The notes beneath the pieces were generated by a model. The model made no database searches and was not told the origin of the DNA. It saw only the letters and a list, made by a program, of their open reading frames with translations. The translations under genes and the position numbers were made by a program. This document shows, in pieces, positions 23,313 to 34,068 of a DNA stretch of 64,000 bases. Location: NCBI GenBank assembly GCA_006538405.1, contig BJKQ01000004.1, positions 806,001 to 870,000 on the forward strand. The letters are read 5' to 3'. The stretch comes from Hansfordia pulvinata (lineage: Eukaryota > Ascomycota > Sordariomycetes > Xylariales). Numbering within the stretch: the first letter of the stretch is position 1; each line of letters opens with the position of its first letter.

Positions 23313-26300
23313 ATGCCTGGCCGGAAGACACACACTCGAAACCTCCATCGGAGGCTCAGAGCCTACCAGAAAGAGGATATCGATCTCCCTCCCCCTACTG
23401 TCCTTGAAATCAAGTACTATCTGCGCCGTGGTAGCCAGGTTCCTCAGATCCAGATCCAAGATCCCTCTGAAGATCCTAGCTTTGATCCGGACTCCACCAG
23501 TTGCAAAAACCTTTTGATGGAAAACGAGCTTCATCCCAGCCTTCTCCCAAAGTTCATGACCTCTCAGATGAGGGCCCAGAAGATTGCATACGCTGACTGC
23601 CCGAACTATCAGGTATCCGCGGCTATCGCTGTCGCATTCGAACGCTTTGCGAGATACCCCTGGGACACCTTCAACAAACCCCACCTTTTCACCTGGCAGA
23701 GCTCCAACAGGAAACGTTCCTACTGTCTCTTTGCCTTTCTCAACGCTTCAATGGACTCACGAACTTACAGTACTAAGGAGCTTCTCGAGCTTCGGGGTGC
23801 CGTGTCTCCCCACAGCCTGCTAAATGAGATCAAGCTGAATCCCGATTTGTGTAAGTCACCCTCGTCATCAATTCTGGCTGGCGGTCAAAGCCAGACCGCT
23901 TGTGGCCGTTCACGTCTTGGCCTGCTTTCGCTCTCGAGCCCCAGCTAACTGCGTCAAGCCGACATAATCAGAGGCAAGGGTGCTTTGCCGCCGCCTCAGC
24001 CTCGGCGCCTCAGGAAAACCAAAGAAGACTCTTCGACAGACAGTGAAGACCACGTGCTTCTCTTCAAAGGCAAGAAACCGGTTCCTTCCCCGACATCAGT
24101 GCTCCAAGCTTCATCAGACGGCACTGGAATCTGGCGCTATCGCGGACGCTCTGGCTCCGAACTTGCCTCCACCGAGCCCCTGACTGCCCCGAACGACCTC
24201 ATTGCACAAAGAAACGAAGGCTTCCAGCGCTTCTTCAAAGCTGTAGTCTCTCCCACCCACGTCCGCGTCACCGCCGGAGGTAGAATCGTCCCCAACAACA
24301 GAGCTTCCTCATCCCCTACTGCCAAGTGGGACAAGGAGAGAATGGCTTCCGACAGCCAGGATTCTACAGAAGCGAAGAAGCAGGGCAAGGTCGACATGCC
24401 CAGCCCCGCTGCTGGGCACATGGGACATCATCCCATGATGTCGCCTATGTGCCCAGGCCATCCCGCTTTCTATCAGCACATGGGACTTCCAATGCCGCTT
24501 GTTCCCATGCATGGCGCCATGGGCATGCCCTACGGTTTTCCTTATCCCATGGTGCCGTCGGACAGGCCTTTTCAGGCACCCTACCAGGCCCCAGACGACT
24601 CGGGAAAGGTTGCCGGCGAACCCCAGGGAACCAACAATGACGAACATTCCGGCAACAGAAAGACAAGACCGTCCCCCATCAAGGTCTCCCCACCGGAGCA
24701 ATTTGACCAGAACAGGCCTTTCTTCTACAACGGTCAGGTCATCTACCCCTCTGGCGCTGTCGGACCGGTACCCAATAGCGCTCCCGGCATTATGCATGGT
24801 CACTACTGCCCGCCCGGCATGGTCCCCCACCCAGGCTTTGCTTCTGCTCGATTCGGCCCGGGTCTTCCGTATCCCCAGATGCAGCAGACCATCAGCCCGA
24901 ACATGGCACCTGCTCCTTTCGGCGCGACCTCGCCTGTTGGAGGAGGCCAACACCCACAGGACCCAATGTCTGCCAAAACCCAAACCACCCCGCCAGTCAC
25001 ATCGATCAAGCCTAGCGAGATCACCAAGCGGCAGCTCTCTGTCCTTCGCAATTCTCTCAAGTACTACGAGGACCAGTTGTTGTACAACAAGCACCAGATT
25101 GACGAGAAGTTGACACAAGATCAGGTCAAGAAGATTTCAGACAACATCCGCGAGTTTGAGGACAACTACCAGATGCAGGCCAGTTTTGAAGGCAACTACT
25201 GCCAACAGTCAGGAGGCAGCTCAGCTTCTACTACCACCACTGTCAGCCAGGAGCCCTCTCAGGTCGCGGCACGTGGCAAGACACCTCGCAGAATTGTCAG
25301 CAATGTCAAAGAGCATCGGTCTGAGGAGACCCCTCGCAGCGCGACGCTCAAAGTCGAAAGCCACGGACACTTCCTCCGGGCGCCTCAGTCCATGGATCAG
25401 ATCCGGGCCCGGTCGCGAGACGGCTCCCGGAACCGCTCCGCAATTGGTTTGAACTCTTCTAAGGGCAGCTCCCAGTCTTCAGCGGCCCTTGATGTCTTGG
25501 AGGCGCACATAACCTCCCAACTGGACCCAGATGATGCCAAGAACTCAGGTTTGACCACCAAAGCTGCACTGGCACCGGCCTTCCAGCCTGCGTCGAACTC
25601 CACTGAACCGACTCCAAGCCCGCAGTGGCCAGCAAATGAAGCCTACCAATACGACACGAACAAGACTTGGGATGCTGCTCCAGCTGCTGCCCAGTACAAC
25701 CCGGCTTCTTCGGCAATGACTCACGTTCCAGCAGGTTTCACGACACCCTATCTTGTGGGCCAATTGCCCGAGGGCGTGAACATGTACGGTGGGCGTCATC
25801 CTGAATACGAGTACTCTCGGGAGCTCACCGAGGAGGAGAAACGTGCCCGTCACGTGTATTGGGGAGGCGTCCACACTAAAGGCACCGGCCTGCCCAAGTT
25901 TGACGGCAAGGACTTCTATCCACCTTCGCCGACAAAGAACTACCAGCAGGACAAGTCGGGAGTGAACACCGCCCGCCAGATTCCGCTTGTGGTCGAGGAG
26001 TTTGATTTCGACATGAAGCCAAAGGCTGCCGAGCCCGACCCCTTTCTGCCTACACGCGGCGGCTCAAGCATCCGCTCCAAGGATTCTGGACAGAAGATCA
26101 GCAAAGCGATTCCGATTGTTGCCCCTGACAGTGTCGGCCGAGACAAACATGGCAAGAAGCCAACCGCATCGCAGGAGAAATCTGTTGTGGGCGGCGCCCA
26201 AGTCTCTGAGAGCTCCAAACATGCCCCGGCGTCCAAGTCACCCGACCAGGACAATGCATCTATCAAACGAAGTTCGGATGCTTCCAGGTATGTCACGAGC

Positions 26301-26634
26301 ATGTGAAGTCAATCTGACTGTTTCATGAGCTCTGATGCCCGACAGTTGCAAAACCGATAACAAGCTGTGGCAAACGATGCTACGGAAAGGCTCTACGAGT
26401 GGATCGGCAGTCCCCAGCGCTGTCTCATCAACCACCGCGACCGGATACCTCCCACAATACGCTGGCCATGCTGCGGCCTCACTGTCGCCAGCCATCATGA
26501 ACACAATCAATCCCACTGGTCGTTCATCGATGGGGGGAGAAAACAAGCTGATGGAGCTGGAGAACAATGGCGCTGGCCAAGCCGCCGCCGATAAGGTGGA
26601 CGAGAACTGCCCACCAGGGGAACGCGTTCGCTGA
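23313..26634 (+). CDS. Large, mostly disordered conserved fungal protein of unknown function
   Basis: Three exons, 23313-23850, 23959-26287 and 26346-26634, with 108- and 58-nt GT..AG introns; phases agree and give 1051 aa. The basic start (PGRKTHTRNLHRRLR) leads into a folded-looking N-terminal part up to about residue 200 (LLELRGAVSPHSLLNEIKL). A Met/Pro/His-rich low-complexity stretch follows at about 325-375 (HPMMSPMCPGHPAFYQHMG). A helical or coiled-coil segment is at about 530-575 (ITKRQLSVLRNSLKYYEDQL). A charged block near 795 (YSRELTEEEKRARHVYWGG) also looks conserved. The remainder is Ser/Pro/Gln-rich. I do not recognise a named family. The layout suits an RNA-linked or scaffold protein, but that is a guess. 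I chose the ATG at 23313 because upstream frame content is noncoding in character. Confidence 0.78.
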
Positions 26635-28330
26635 CCCTCCGATGTCGAGTTGAAAGTCAACGCAGCAATCCGACCAAGCCAGAGGTCTGGCCAAAAGTTG
26701 CGCCATTGATACTACAGGAGTCTTATACACCTTTCTTGGACGGCGCCCGTCGAGACGCACAGATGGAGCTGATGGTGGAGTACATGAAGATTGATTGACA
26801 GTATAGTTCGGACCTTTAGCAACTGATGCATGTTTAAGCATCCATTTGTATGACGGAATCAGCTCGGGGTATCTCATAGAGTTGAGGCGGCAGATGTATT
26901 CATTCTGGACGCAAGAAGCATGTAGCGCGGAAGCGCTTGTCAGGACAGGGTATGTGGCGTTTCGCCAGGGAAAGTAATTATGGTTGCGCAACACAATCAA
27001 TTGACTTATGAGAACGCGCTCTTCTCTTGTTTTGCCCCGTCTGAGCATGAACGTAGCAATAAGGCGCGGAAACCATTGCCTGCCCGGCGAGCTCATCGAG
27101 GATCACACACGGCGTCTTCAAACCAGGCTTCTTGATAGGATGAGGGGCCTCAGCATTAGAGAACACTTCCACTCGTTCTGCTCTACGACGCGTCAGTCGA
27201 GCGAGTGCCGGAGGCATTCCGGAGAGGTATGGGTTGGCGCAGGCGAGCAAGTTCATATGCAGCGCAAAGTGGTTGGTTGGTGCAGACAATATTTCATATG
27301 TCACTCGGGTAGATCGTGGAAATAATTCGAGGTTTTGAGGGTTGATATATTGATGTATGCACATGAGAACACACGAGCGCACACGGGCGGTAGCAATGCG
27401 GCGGCGGATGGCACTAACTCTGCTCACACACACTGATGCGGTCTACTTGGGCAATGCAGGCCGGATGTCGGCCGTTGGATGCATCACTTTCCGCCTTGAC
27501 GAGGATGGTCCCAATCAGTGCATTCTCCTGGTGAACCGGAGGCAGACATGTGTACGACGTCTCTACGATGAAAATAAACTACGACTAGGTACTTGCGCCA
27601 TAGACTCCCTACAGCGAGTTACGGCGAGTCGAAACCAGAACATCACCAATACCTTCACGTGCAGAGGAAAGACGCCCCTCTCCCGATTGGGCGACAGGGC
27701 GGAGGCCGAGGCGACCAAAAACTTCGGGAGAACCTCCCATGGAACGCTCTCGCCCAGTGCAAACGCAGCTGAGAGGAGGAACGGCCATTGTTTGCATGCA
27801 ACTTTTTTCTTTCTTTTTATCTGTCCTGCCTTTTTGGTGGCTGATTGGAGGTCATGGGATGGGCGGTATCTTGTTCAGTTGCTTGCGCTCGCTTCCGTGG
27901 GTCGCCGCCGTCCGCGTCGAGAGGTGCGTCATTGCTGGAATGAAGCAGACCTGGGACGGCAGGCGAGAACCCGGATGCCCTCAAGTCACACATTTGCCGT
28001 ACATGTGAAACCAGAAAGAAGCCCGTCCGCCAGTCATGGCGGTTGATGTTTTTGTTTCTTGTTTCCCAAGCCGCCCGGAGCGCCAGAAATGAAAACCGCT
28101 GTCGTGTCGTCATGAGTTCCGGACGCCTCGAAGCTGCTCGTTGCTACTGCTACAGCCCCCGCGGCAACGGTCGCAGCAGAATTACCCCAAAGCGTTTTTT
28201 AAGTGTTCGTGCTTGTCGTTGCCCAAGGCTGTCGTACCAGAAAAGGTGCTGGGGGAAGGTATCCTTCTGCCATGAGGGCCCTGGGCGGCTGTAGCCCTTT
28301 CTTTTTCAGGTGGGATGGGAGGCGATGCGC
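26635..28330. other. Intergenic region between convergent genes (1.7 kb)
   Basis: It separates the 3' ends of the 1051-residue protein gene (+) and L26 (-). An open frame of about 229 codons on the plus strand (27357-28046) has no recognisable domain and mixed low-quality composition. I see no RNA gene. Confidence 0.5.
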
Positions 28331-28906
28331 TTATTTGTTGTTCTTCTTGCGCAGCTCACGGCCGGCCTTGATGCGCTCCAGGATGTCCTCACGGTCCTTG
28401 TCGAGCTTGAGCTTGGTGACGACGACCTTGGAGGGGTGGATGCCCAGAGGGACGGACTGGCCGGAGACCTTCTCGCGGACGACGCGCTCGACGTGGATGA
28501 CGTACTTGAGGCGGTACACGGAGGTGACCTTGCCCTCACGGCCCTTGTTGGAGCCGCGGACGATGGTGACCTCGTCATCCTTGCGGATGGGGATGCTGCG
28601 GACCTGTTGGGACGGCAACGTCAGTGCTGAGTTGAAAGAGGGGTGGCGAGGCGGTACATGGCGGGCGGAGATCGGCTTACGTTGTACTGCTCACGGAGCT
28701 CCTTGCTCAGAGGGGCGCTCATGATGTTGCGGCGGACGCTGGAAGGGGCAGTGAAGTGCGCCTTTCTCGACTTGCGCCGAGAGCTGGCGATTCTGCCTGT
28801 GGAGGGGAGGCCATTGTCAGCGGACAACTTCTTGCGCGGGAGGAGAAGAGTACGGGCGGTGGATGGGAGGGCGCGAGAGCATACCGGACAGGAGGTGCTT
28901 GGTCAT
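28331..28906 (-). CDS. rpl26: 60S ribosomal protein L26 (uL24)
   Basis: Three exons, 28906-28885 (22 nt), 28796-28681 and 28603-28331, encode 136 aa. The core is unmistakable: [31 protein letters not shown], then the KOW motif region [18 protein letters not shown] and [18 protein letters not shown]. uL24 binds 25S rRNA domain I near the exit tunnel. The tiny first exon encodes MTKHLLS plus one base, and the N-terminus up to SSRR is slightly unusual compared with the family as I recall it. It is divergent from COA1, with 712 bases between the two start codons. Confidence 0.96.
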
Positions 28907-29618
28907 CTTGGCGACGTCGAAGGGGTGTTGGCTTGAGGGGTTAGTAGCGACGACGGCGTTGGGTGGTGGTGGTTGACGATGGTTGAAGACGGACGGCCTC
29001 AAGATCAGAGCAGAAAGACTATCCCCGGAGGCGTTGGAAAATTCGAGGCGCCGCACCGACTGGCTGTGTGGGGCCCGCGCGGGCGGCGTGTGCACTCTCT
29101 GCGTGGGCTCTGGCTGGGGTGAATTGGGAATTATTAGTCGTGTGCGCACAAAATGCTGCCCTTAAGCGATGACGCCCCACTACGGTCCTCGAAATCTTGG
29201 CATTGGTGGCGAGTAGGTACCTACTTTTACGGGCGAAGGGCGGAACTGGAGGGAAAACAGCTCTCAGCTGGTCGGCAGCTGGTTCGACCTTTGCGGGCGT
29301 CAGTCGAATAGAAGTACCCCCGTACTCCAGTACTCGTACCTACTCGAACCCCAGCCGTGGTCCAATGTTGTGAGGACGTGAGCTAATGCTGGTGGGTCCA
29401 TCGACGTCGGTCGTTCGAGGCGCCGACCTTTGCAAGGCGGCTTCTGACCTGACGTGCCTTAGCTAAGCCGCGCCGGACAAAAGTCGAACGAGGCCATCTG
29501 CACCCGTCCTCGCCAACGGGACAGCGACCACGGTGATCACCATCACCACCGCCACCACCACCACCACCACCACAACCTGCTCCTCCTACGCCACCGCGTC
29601 CACGGCACACCCGTCACA
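28907..29618. promoter_or_regulatory. Shared divergent promoter region of L26 and COA1
   Basis: The two start codons are 712 bases apart and face away from each other. The region holds the perfect palindrome TAGGTACCTA at 29214-29223, extended to 14 bases (29212-29225), and an exact GTACTCGTAC at 29330-29339. A CAC-rich tract at 29538-29574 lies just before the COA1 start. Which element serves which gene cannot be told from sequence. Confidence 0.55.
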
Positions 29619-30332
29619 ATGAACGCGCTCTCCCGGATCGCCCGGCGCCGAGCCGCGCTGTCCCTCCGGCAGCACCACCCGACCACCCACACAGCCTCCT
29701 CCTCCATCTCCTCCCCAGCGGCGGGGGCGACGACGAGAGCGGGCGCGCGCCGGACGCTCGTTTCGGCGCCCAAGTCGGGCGACGGCCCGCTGATGGAGCG
29801 GCGCGCGGACCGCGAGCTCCCGGACATCACGGGCTTCCGGTGGGGGCGGACGCTGCCCGTGTTCGGCGTGCTGATCGCGCTGGCCAGCGTGGCCATCTTC
29901 AACTACCAGAAGCTGTCGTCGCCGGTGGTCGCCTCGACGCTGTACGCGCTGCGCGTCAGCCCCGCGGCCCGCGCCCTGCTGGGCGACGAGATCTACTTCT
30001 ACCACAGCATCCCCTGGATCTCGGGCGAGATGAACCAGGTGCGCGGGCGCATCGACGTCAGCTTCCGCGTCCGCGGCAGCCGCGGCGACGCCGTCATGCG
30101 CTTCGCCAGCCGCCGGCCCACCCCGCGCGGCGTCTTCGAGACCACCCACTGGACCCTCGAGACCGCCGACGGCGCCGTCGTCGACCTGCTCGGCGAGAGC
30201 GACCCCTTCGAGGCCATGACCGGCGCCGCCGGCCTGCGCGAGGCCGCCGCCGCCGACGACGAGGAGGACGGTGGGTTCCAGGGCACCGACGCCGCCAAGC
30301 ACGAGCCCGCCAGGGGGTTCCGCAAGGTCTGA
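29619..30332 (+). CDS. coa1: Cytochrome c oxidase assembly factor Coa1
   Basis: A single exon encodes 237 aa. Residues 1-50 are rich in Arg/Ser/Ala without acidic residues, as in a mitochondrial presequence. One transmembrane helix at about 86-104 (LPVFGVLIALASVAIFNY) is followed by the Coa1/DUF1783 domain: SPVVASTLYALRVSP, LLGDEIYFYHSIPWISG and INQVRG-like GEMNQVRGRIDVSFRV. Coa1 acts at the inner membrane with Mss51, Cox14 and Shy1 in early Cox1 assembly. The acidic C-terminal extension after about residue 205 (AAAADDEEDGG) is variable in fungi. The start is in a good context (GTCACAATGAAC). It converges on uL3m. Confidence 0.88.
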   Translation: MNALSRIARRRAALSLRQHHPTTHTASSSISSPAAGATTRAGARRTLVSAPKSGDGPLMERRADRELPDITGFRWGRTLPVFGVLIALASVAIFNYQKLSSPVVASTLYALRVSPAARALLGDEIYFYHSIPWISGEMNQVRGRIDVSFRVRGSRGDAVMRFASRRPTPRGVFETTHWTLETADGAVVDLLGESDPFEAMTGAAGLREAAAADDEEDGGFQGTDAAKHEPARGFRKV

Positions 30333-30953
30333 GCGCTCTTCTTCCTGCTTCCGCTGCCGATCCCAGAGAAAGGGCTGTTGCTCCCATCCATCCGCTCGAG
30401 GCGGTCTTGCAAAGGCAGTCGTCGTCCCTCGGCTCGCCGAATCAACTATATCCGCAGGTCTGCGGTAGGAGACGAAAGCCGCGGCACAGGCCCGCCACAG
30501 CAAGCTTGCACAAAGAATGCAAGAAGCACAGGAACTACGCCTCAGGCCATCACCGCTCCACGAGACAAGACGACAGACCGACCAGCTCTAGACTCTCTCT
30601 ACGTGCCCCAACTTCTCTCCACAAGCTTCAGGTTCGCATCATGGTAGAGATGGGAGTTTGCACTGGCTTGCCGCGACGGGTCTGAGCTCTTTTTTGTAGT
30701 ACAGCGCTTTGCTCATTTGTACAACATGTATAAAAGTACAACAAAATGATCTATAACATGACATGATGGCTTGACTTCGCCGCCGAGGTAGTCAGTGATG
30801 GTACACGGGTGTTTTCATCTTCTCCCCCTTAACAGCGTTGAGGCGGGTGACTCTCAGCCACCAGCCCGACCCCTTATGGGTCCGCATGACGTGCTGGGTC
30901 GTCCCAGTCTTCCAGGCCAGTTCGACATGTTCTGTCGCCGGTCGACGCCTGGC
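30333..30953. other. Intergenic region between convergent genes
   Basis: This is the 3' region of COA1 (+) and uL3m (-). An AT-rich patch at 30695-30760 with several ATAAAA/ACAAAA stretches probably serves 3'-end formation on one or both strands. I see no gene. Confidence 0.5.
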
Positions 30954-32033
30954 CTACGCTCTCGCCATGTGCTCTCCTATCGTGCCTTCCTGTCTGAGCC
31001 CCTTCAGCTCCATGTGTGTCGTGCGCGCGTCGGCCAGGCGCTCTTCGTGGCCTTCGTTGCGCTCGAGCAGGATGCGGCGGGACTTGGCGATGAAGGTTTC
31101 GGCGGGCGGGGCGTGCTTGACCGCGTCGGCGAGCTGGACGATGCAGCCCTTGGGGCCGGCGACGTGGCCGTTGATGACGACGATGCCAGCCTCGTTGTTG
31201 ACCTTCAGCACGCGCAGGTTCTGGATCGTGACGCGCTGCCCGCCCATGCGCCCAGGCATCTTCTTGCCGGGGTGGACACGGGAACCGCCGCCCTGCGAAG
31301 GGCCGGTGGTACCAATGGTACGGTGGTTCTTGGAGTTACCGTGCGACGCCTCCTGACCGGCGAAGCCGTGGCGCTTCATACCACCGGCGAACCCCATACC
31401 GCGGGCGTTGCTGCGGGCATCGACGAACTGGCCGACCTTGAACCAGTCAGGCTGCATCTGGATGCCGACGGGCAGCAGACCCTCCTCGCCGCGGACCTTG
31501 AACTCGGCCAGGTGGCGCTTGGGGGCGATGCCCTTGGCCTCGTAGTAGCCCAGCATGGGGGCGGTCTCGTTGGCGGCCTGCTTGTGGCCGCAGCCCAGCT
31601 GGACGGCCCAGTAGCCGTTGTTCTCGCGCGTCTTGGAGGCGACGACCTGGACCTGGTCCATCTGCAGAATGGTGCACGGGGTGCGGCGGCCGTTGTGGAA
31701 CATGGCGGACACGCCCTTCTTGACGGCGAGGGCGCCGCAGCGCAGGGGGGTCGACTGGGCCTTGCGGGCGAGGGCGGCGGCGGGGCCTGTCGTGGGAGCG
31801 GGGATGCCCTCGGTCACTTGGTTGAAGCGCTTGGGCTTGCCGCGCGCGGGCGCCGTGTTCCAGCCGTATTTGACGCCGCGCTTGGCCGTCCGGGGCAGCA
31901 GGGCATGGTGTGGTGTCAGGAGGACGCGCGAGGCGGGACATGTGAGGATGGAGCTGGAGGAGCCGGCGAAGGCGGACTGGCGGGCCAGGGCGCTGGCGCT
32001 CGTGGCCCAGCGCGCAGGCAGTCGAGAGGCCAT
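30954..32033 (-). CDS. mrpl9: Mitochondrial large-subunit ribosomal protein uL3m
   Basis: A single exon encodes 359 aa when started at MASRLPARWAT. The frame stays open upstream for another 109 codons, but that extension is leader-like and lacks conservation signs, and this start gives a proper Arg/Ser/Ala-rich mitochondrial presequence. The uL3 core is clear: GFAGGMKRHGFAG, then SHGNSKNHRTIGTTGPSQGG, HPGKKMPGRMGG and NLRVLKVNNEAGIVVINGHV. uL3m organises rRNA near the peptidyl transferase centre of the mitoribosome. It is divergent from the CCDC25-like gene, 770 bases between starts. Confidence 0.93.
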   Translation of the reverse strand: MASRLPARWATSASALARQSAFAGSSSSILTCPASRVLLTPHHALLPRTAKRGVKYGWNTAPARGKPKRFNQVTEGIPAPTTGPAAALARKAQSTPLRCGALAVKKGVSAMFHNGRRTPCTILQMDQVQVVASKTRENNGYWAVQLGCGHKQAANETAPMLGYYEAKGIAPKRHLAEFKVRGEEGLLPVGIQMQPDWFKVGQFVDARSNARGMGFAGGMKRHGFAGQEASHGNSKNHRTIGTTGPSQGGGSRVHPGKKMPGRMGGQRVTIQNLRVLKVNNEAGIVVINGHVAGPKGCIVQLADAVKHAPPAETFIAKSRRILLERNEGHEERLADARTTHMELKGLRQEGTIGEHMARA

Positions 32034-32803
32034 GGTGTCGGCGGAGGGGGGGGCGCTTTTCGAGAGGGGACTCGGCGCGGTGGGTGGCTGGCCCGTTTGG
32101 GGGCTGCGCGGTCGAGGCGGCAGGCGAGAGTGTTGCCGGGTGGGAAAGCAGAGGCAGATCTGCCGACCGGAGGGGTATTGTTTGGACGCAGGGCAGACAG
32201 CCGGCGGCGCGCACGGCGAGCAGACGATGCGAGGAGTTGGGTGTGGGAGGGTCGCCGGTGAGGTCGGAAGGAGACGGTATGCACATGCGATGCAATGCAG
32301 CGATGTGGCAGCCGGCGAGGTCGCGAGGCAGAAAAGTTGGAAGGCGCGCGCACGGACCACTCGACATCGCGCTGCAGGGGGCGCGACTGCCTTGTACGAG
32401 GACAGTACCGGGCAGGTAACGAGTACGCCGGCCCGCCTGTAACTTCAGGTGACAGGGCCTCCCGCAGCAGCCTCGAGTGCCAGCCTCTCGTCCTACCTAC
32501 TCGTACCGTACACCTTATACCTGCACTTTCACGAATAACTATATCCTGTGATAAGGTGGGCATTTCTATAGCAATTTATCTCTGTCCCCTCGCCGCCGCC
32601 GAGAACATCTCCCTTCATTTCCTATTATAGCAGTCCGTGAATCAACCAAGCCGCATGTTAGCCCTCCCCCGCACTAACCGATTCTTCTGAGCAGAAGAAG
32701 TCTGTATGCAGAGTCCTTACCAGCTGGCTTGCACTTGGATCGAAACAATCATCTCCATATTCACCAGAGGACTGTTGACATAAAAACACCAGACCCCACG
32801 AAG
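32034..32803. promoter_or_regulatory. Shared divergent promoter region of uL3m and the CCDC25-like gene
   Basis: It is a 770-base region between divergent starts. CTACTCGTAC, one base from the recurrent decamer, lies near 32498-32507, and TAACGAGTAC near 32404. The last 250 bases before 32804 are AT-richer. I see no other gene. Confidence 0.45.
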
Positions 32804-33841
32804 ATGGTTTACTATTTTACATCCAACACCGTCACGCCGTCGGCTTACGTCTATGTCGGCAAGGACAAACACGAAAGTAAGTCCTGCTGAGACCAGTCAA
32901 CCTTGCCTTCCATGGCGGGGCGCCTCTGACTATTCATTCGCAGATGAGGAATTGATCAAGTTTGGCTGGGAGGAGGATGTCTGGTACGTCTTTCAGAGCC
33001 CTGCAAAGGGACAGCTCAGCCACGTGTTATAGAAGCAGGCAGATTAACTCTCCACAGGGTATGAGAGACAAATACAACCATCTTGTCGAGACCTGACCTG
33101 AGTGACTAACTGTCCCCTCTCACTGATGGGGCTTTCCCGTCTTCAGTTCCACGCAGACAAGCTTTCGAGCGCCCACATCTATCTACGGCTCAACGAGGGC
33201 GACACGTGGGATGCGATCCCCGAGGCGCTGGTGGCGGACCTGGCGCAGCTGACCAAGGCCAACTCGATCGAGGGCAACAAGAAGGACAACGTCACCGTCA
33301 TCTACACGCCCTGGTCCAACCTGCACAAGGACGGCAGCATGGCCGTGGGCCAGGTCAGCTTCAAGGACCCCCGCAAGGTCAAGAGGGTCCTCGTCGCCAC
33401 GCGCGAGAACCCCATCGTCAACCGCCTCAACAAGACGCGCACCGAGGTGACGCAGCCCGATCTGCAGCAGGAGCGCGAGGACCACCGCCGCGAGCTGCGC
33501 AAGCGCGATCACTCGGCACAGCAGACGAGGGTGAGTCCTGCTCCTATTCCCGTCCCCGAAGCATGCATATACTCGAGTCCACGACCACGACCGCGCCCCT
33601 CGCTGTCGAGTCTGCCGCTTGTATACGACAATACCAGTCGAAGTGGAGGGAAGGAAGACTAGAGCTTGGCCCCTGGCTAACTGGCTGCATGTAGAGAAAA
33701 GAGGAAGCGCGAGTGCAGAAAGAGAGGCAGGAAAAGAAGTGGCAGAAGGACCACGCCTACGACGATTTCTTCACGGAGGAGAACATGGCGGCCACCAGCA
33801 ACCAGGACCGCGACGAGAACTGGGAGGACGACTTCATGTGA
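32804..33841 (+). CDS. CCDC25-like NFACT-R (DUF814) domain protein with a predicted 1-nt exon
   Basis: Best model: exons 32804-32876, 32944-32983, 33058 (one base), 33147-33530 and 33695-33841, giving 214 aa, close to human CCDC25 (208 aa). The NFACT-R domain fills residues 1 to about 115 (MVYYFTSNTVTPSAYVYVG, KFGWEEDVW, then FHADKLSSAHIYLRL and VIYTPWSNLHKD); the family reads D-[IV]-W-F-H-x-D-K-L-S-S-A-H across the critical junction. The C-terminal half is a charged helix (EREDHRRELRKRDH, RKEEARVQKERQEKKW), and the end NQDRDENWEDDFM resembles the family terminus. NFACT-R domains bind tRNA or ribosome-linked RNA; human CCDC25 also senses extracellular DNA. A direct join from 32983 to 33147 breaks the frame; the single G at 33058, flanked by CCACAG and GTATGAG, restores Trp and frame. 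Confidence 0.85.
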
Positions 33842-34068
33842 GCTCGGCATTCCTGACTGCTTGGCTGCGAGAAGGCCATAGAGAAGGAAAATGAAACAAA
33901 AGAAGTCAATTCCCAATGTTCTTTCGAAGAGATCTATCTGCCGACCAAATAACGCCTGCCCCCCTTTCCCCCCCTGAAGAACAGGGGAACACGATCAACC
34001 CCAGCCAACAAGTAGATGATAGCGTGAGTCTCGGGTTCTTCTGGGATTAATAGCTGTCCGGCCCCCCT

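Noticed and set aside
27357..28046. 229-codon plus-strand frame between convergent genes
   Set aside because: No homology signal or conserved motif; contains T-rich and low-complexity stretches expected of 3' flanks.
30795..32261. 488-codon plus-strand frame
   Set aside because: It lies opposite uL3m, whose family blocks are clear; the plus-strand product has no domain.
32979..33146. Single intron with donor GTCTGG in the CCDC25-like gene
   Set aside because: It is in frame but uses a poor donor and removes the Val-Trp pair that the family conserves.
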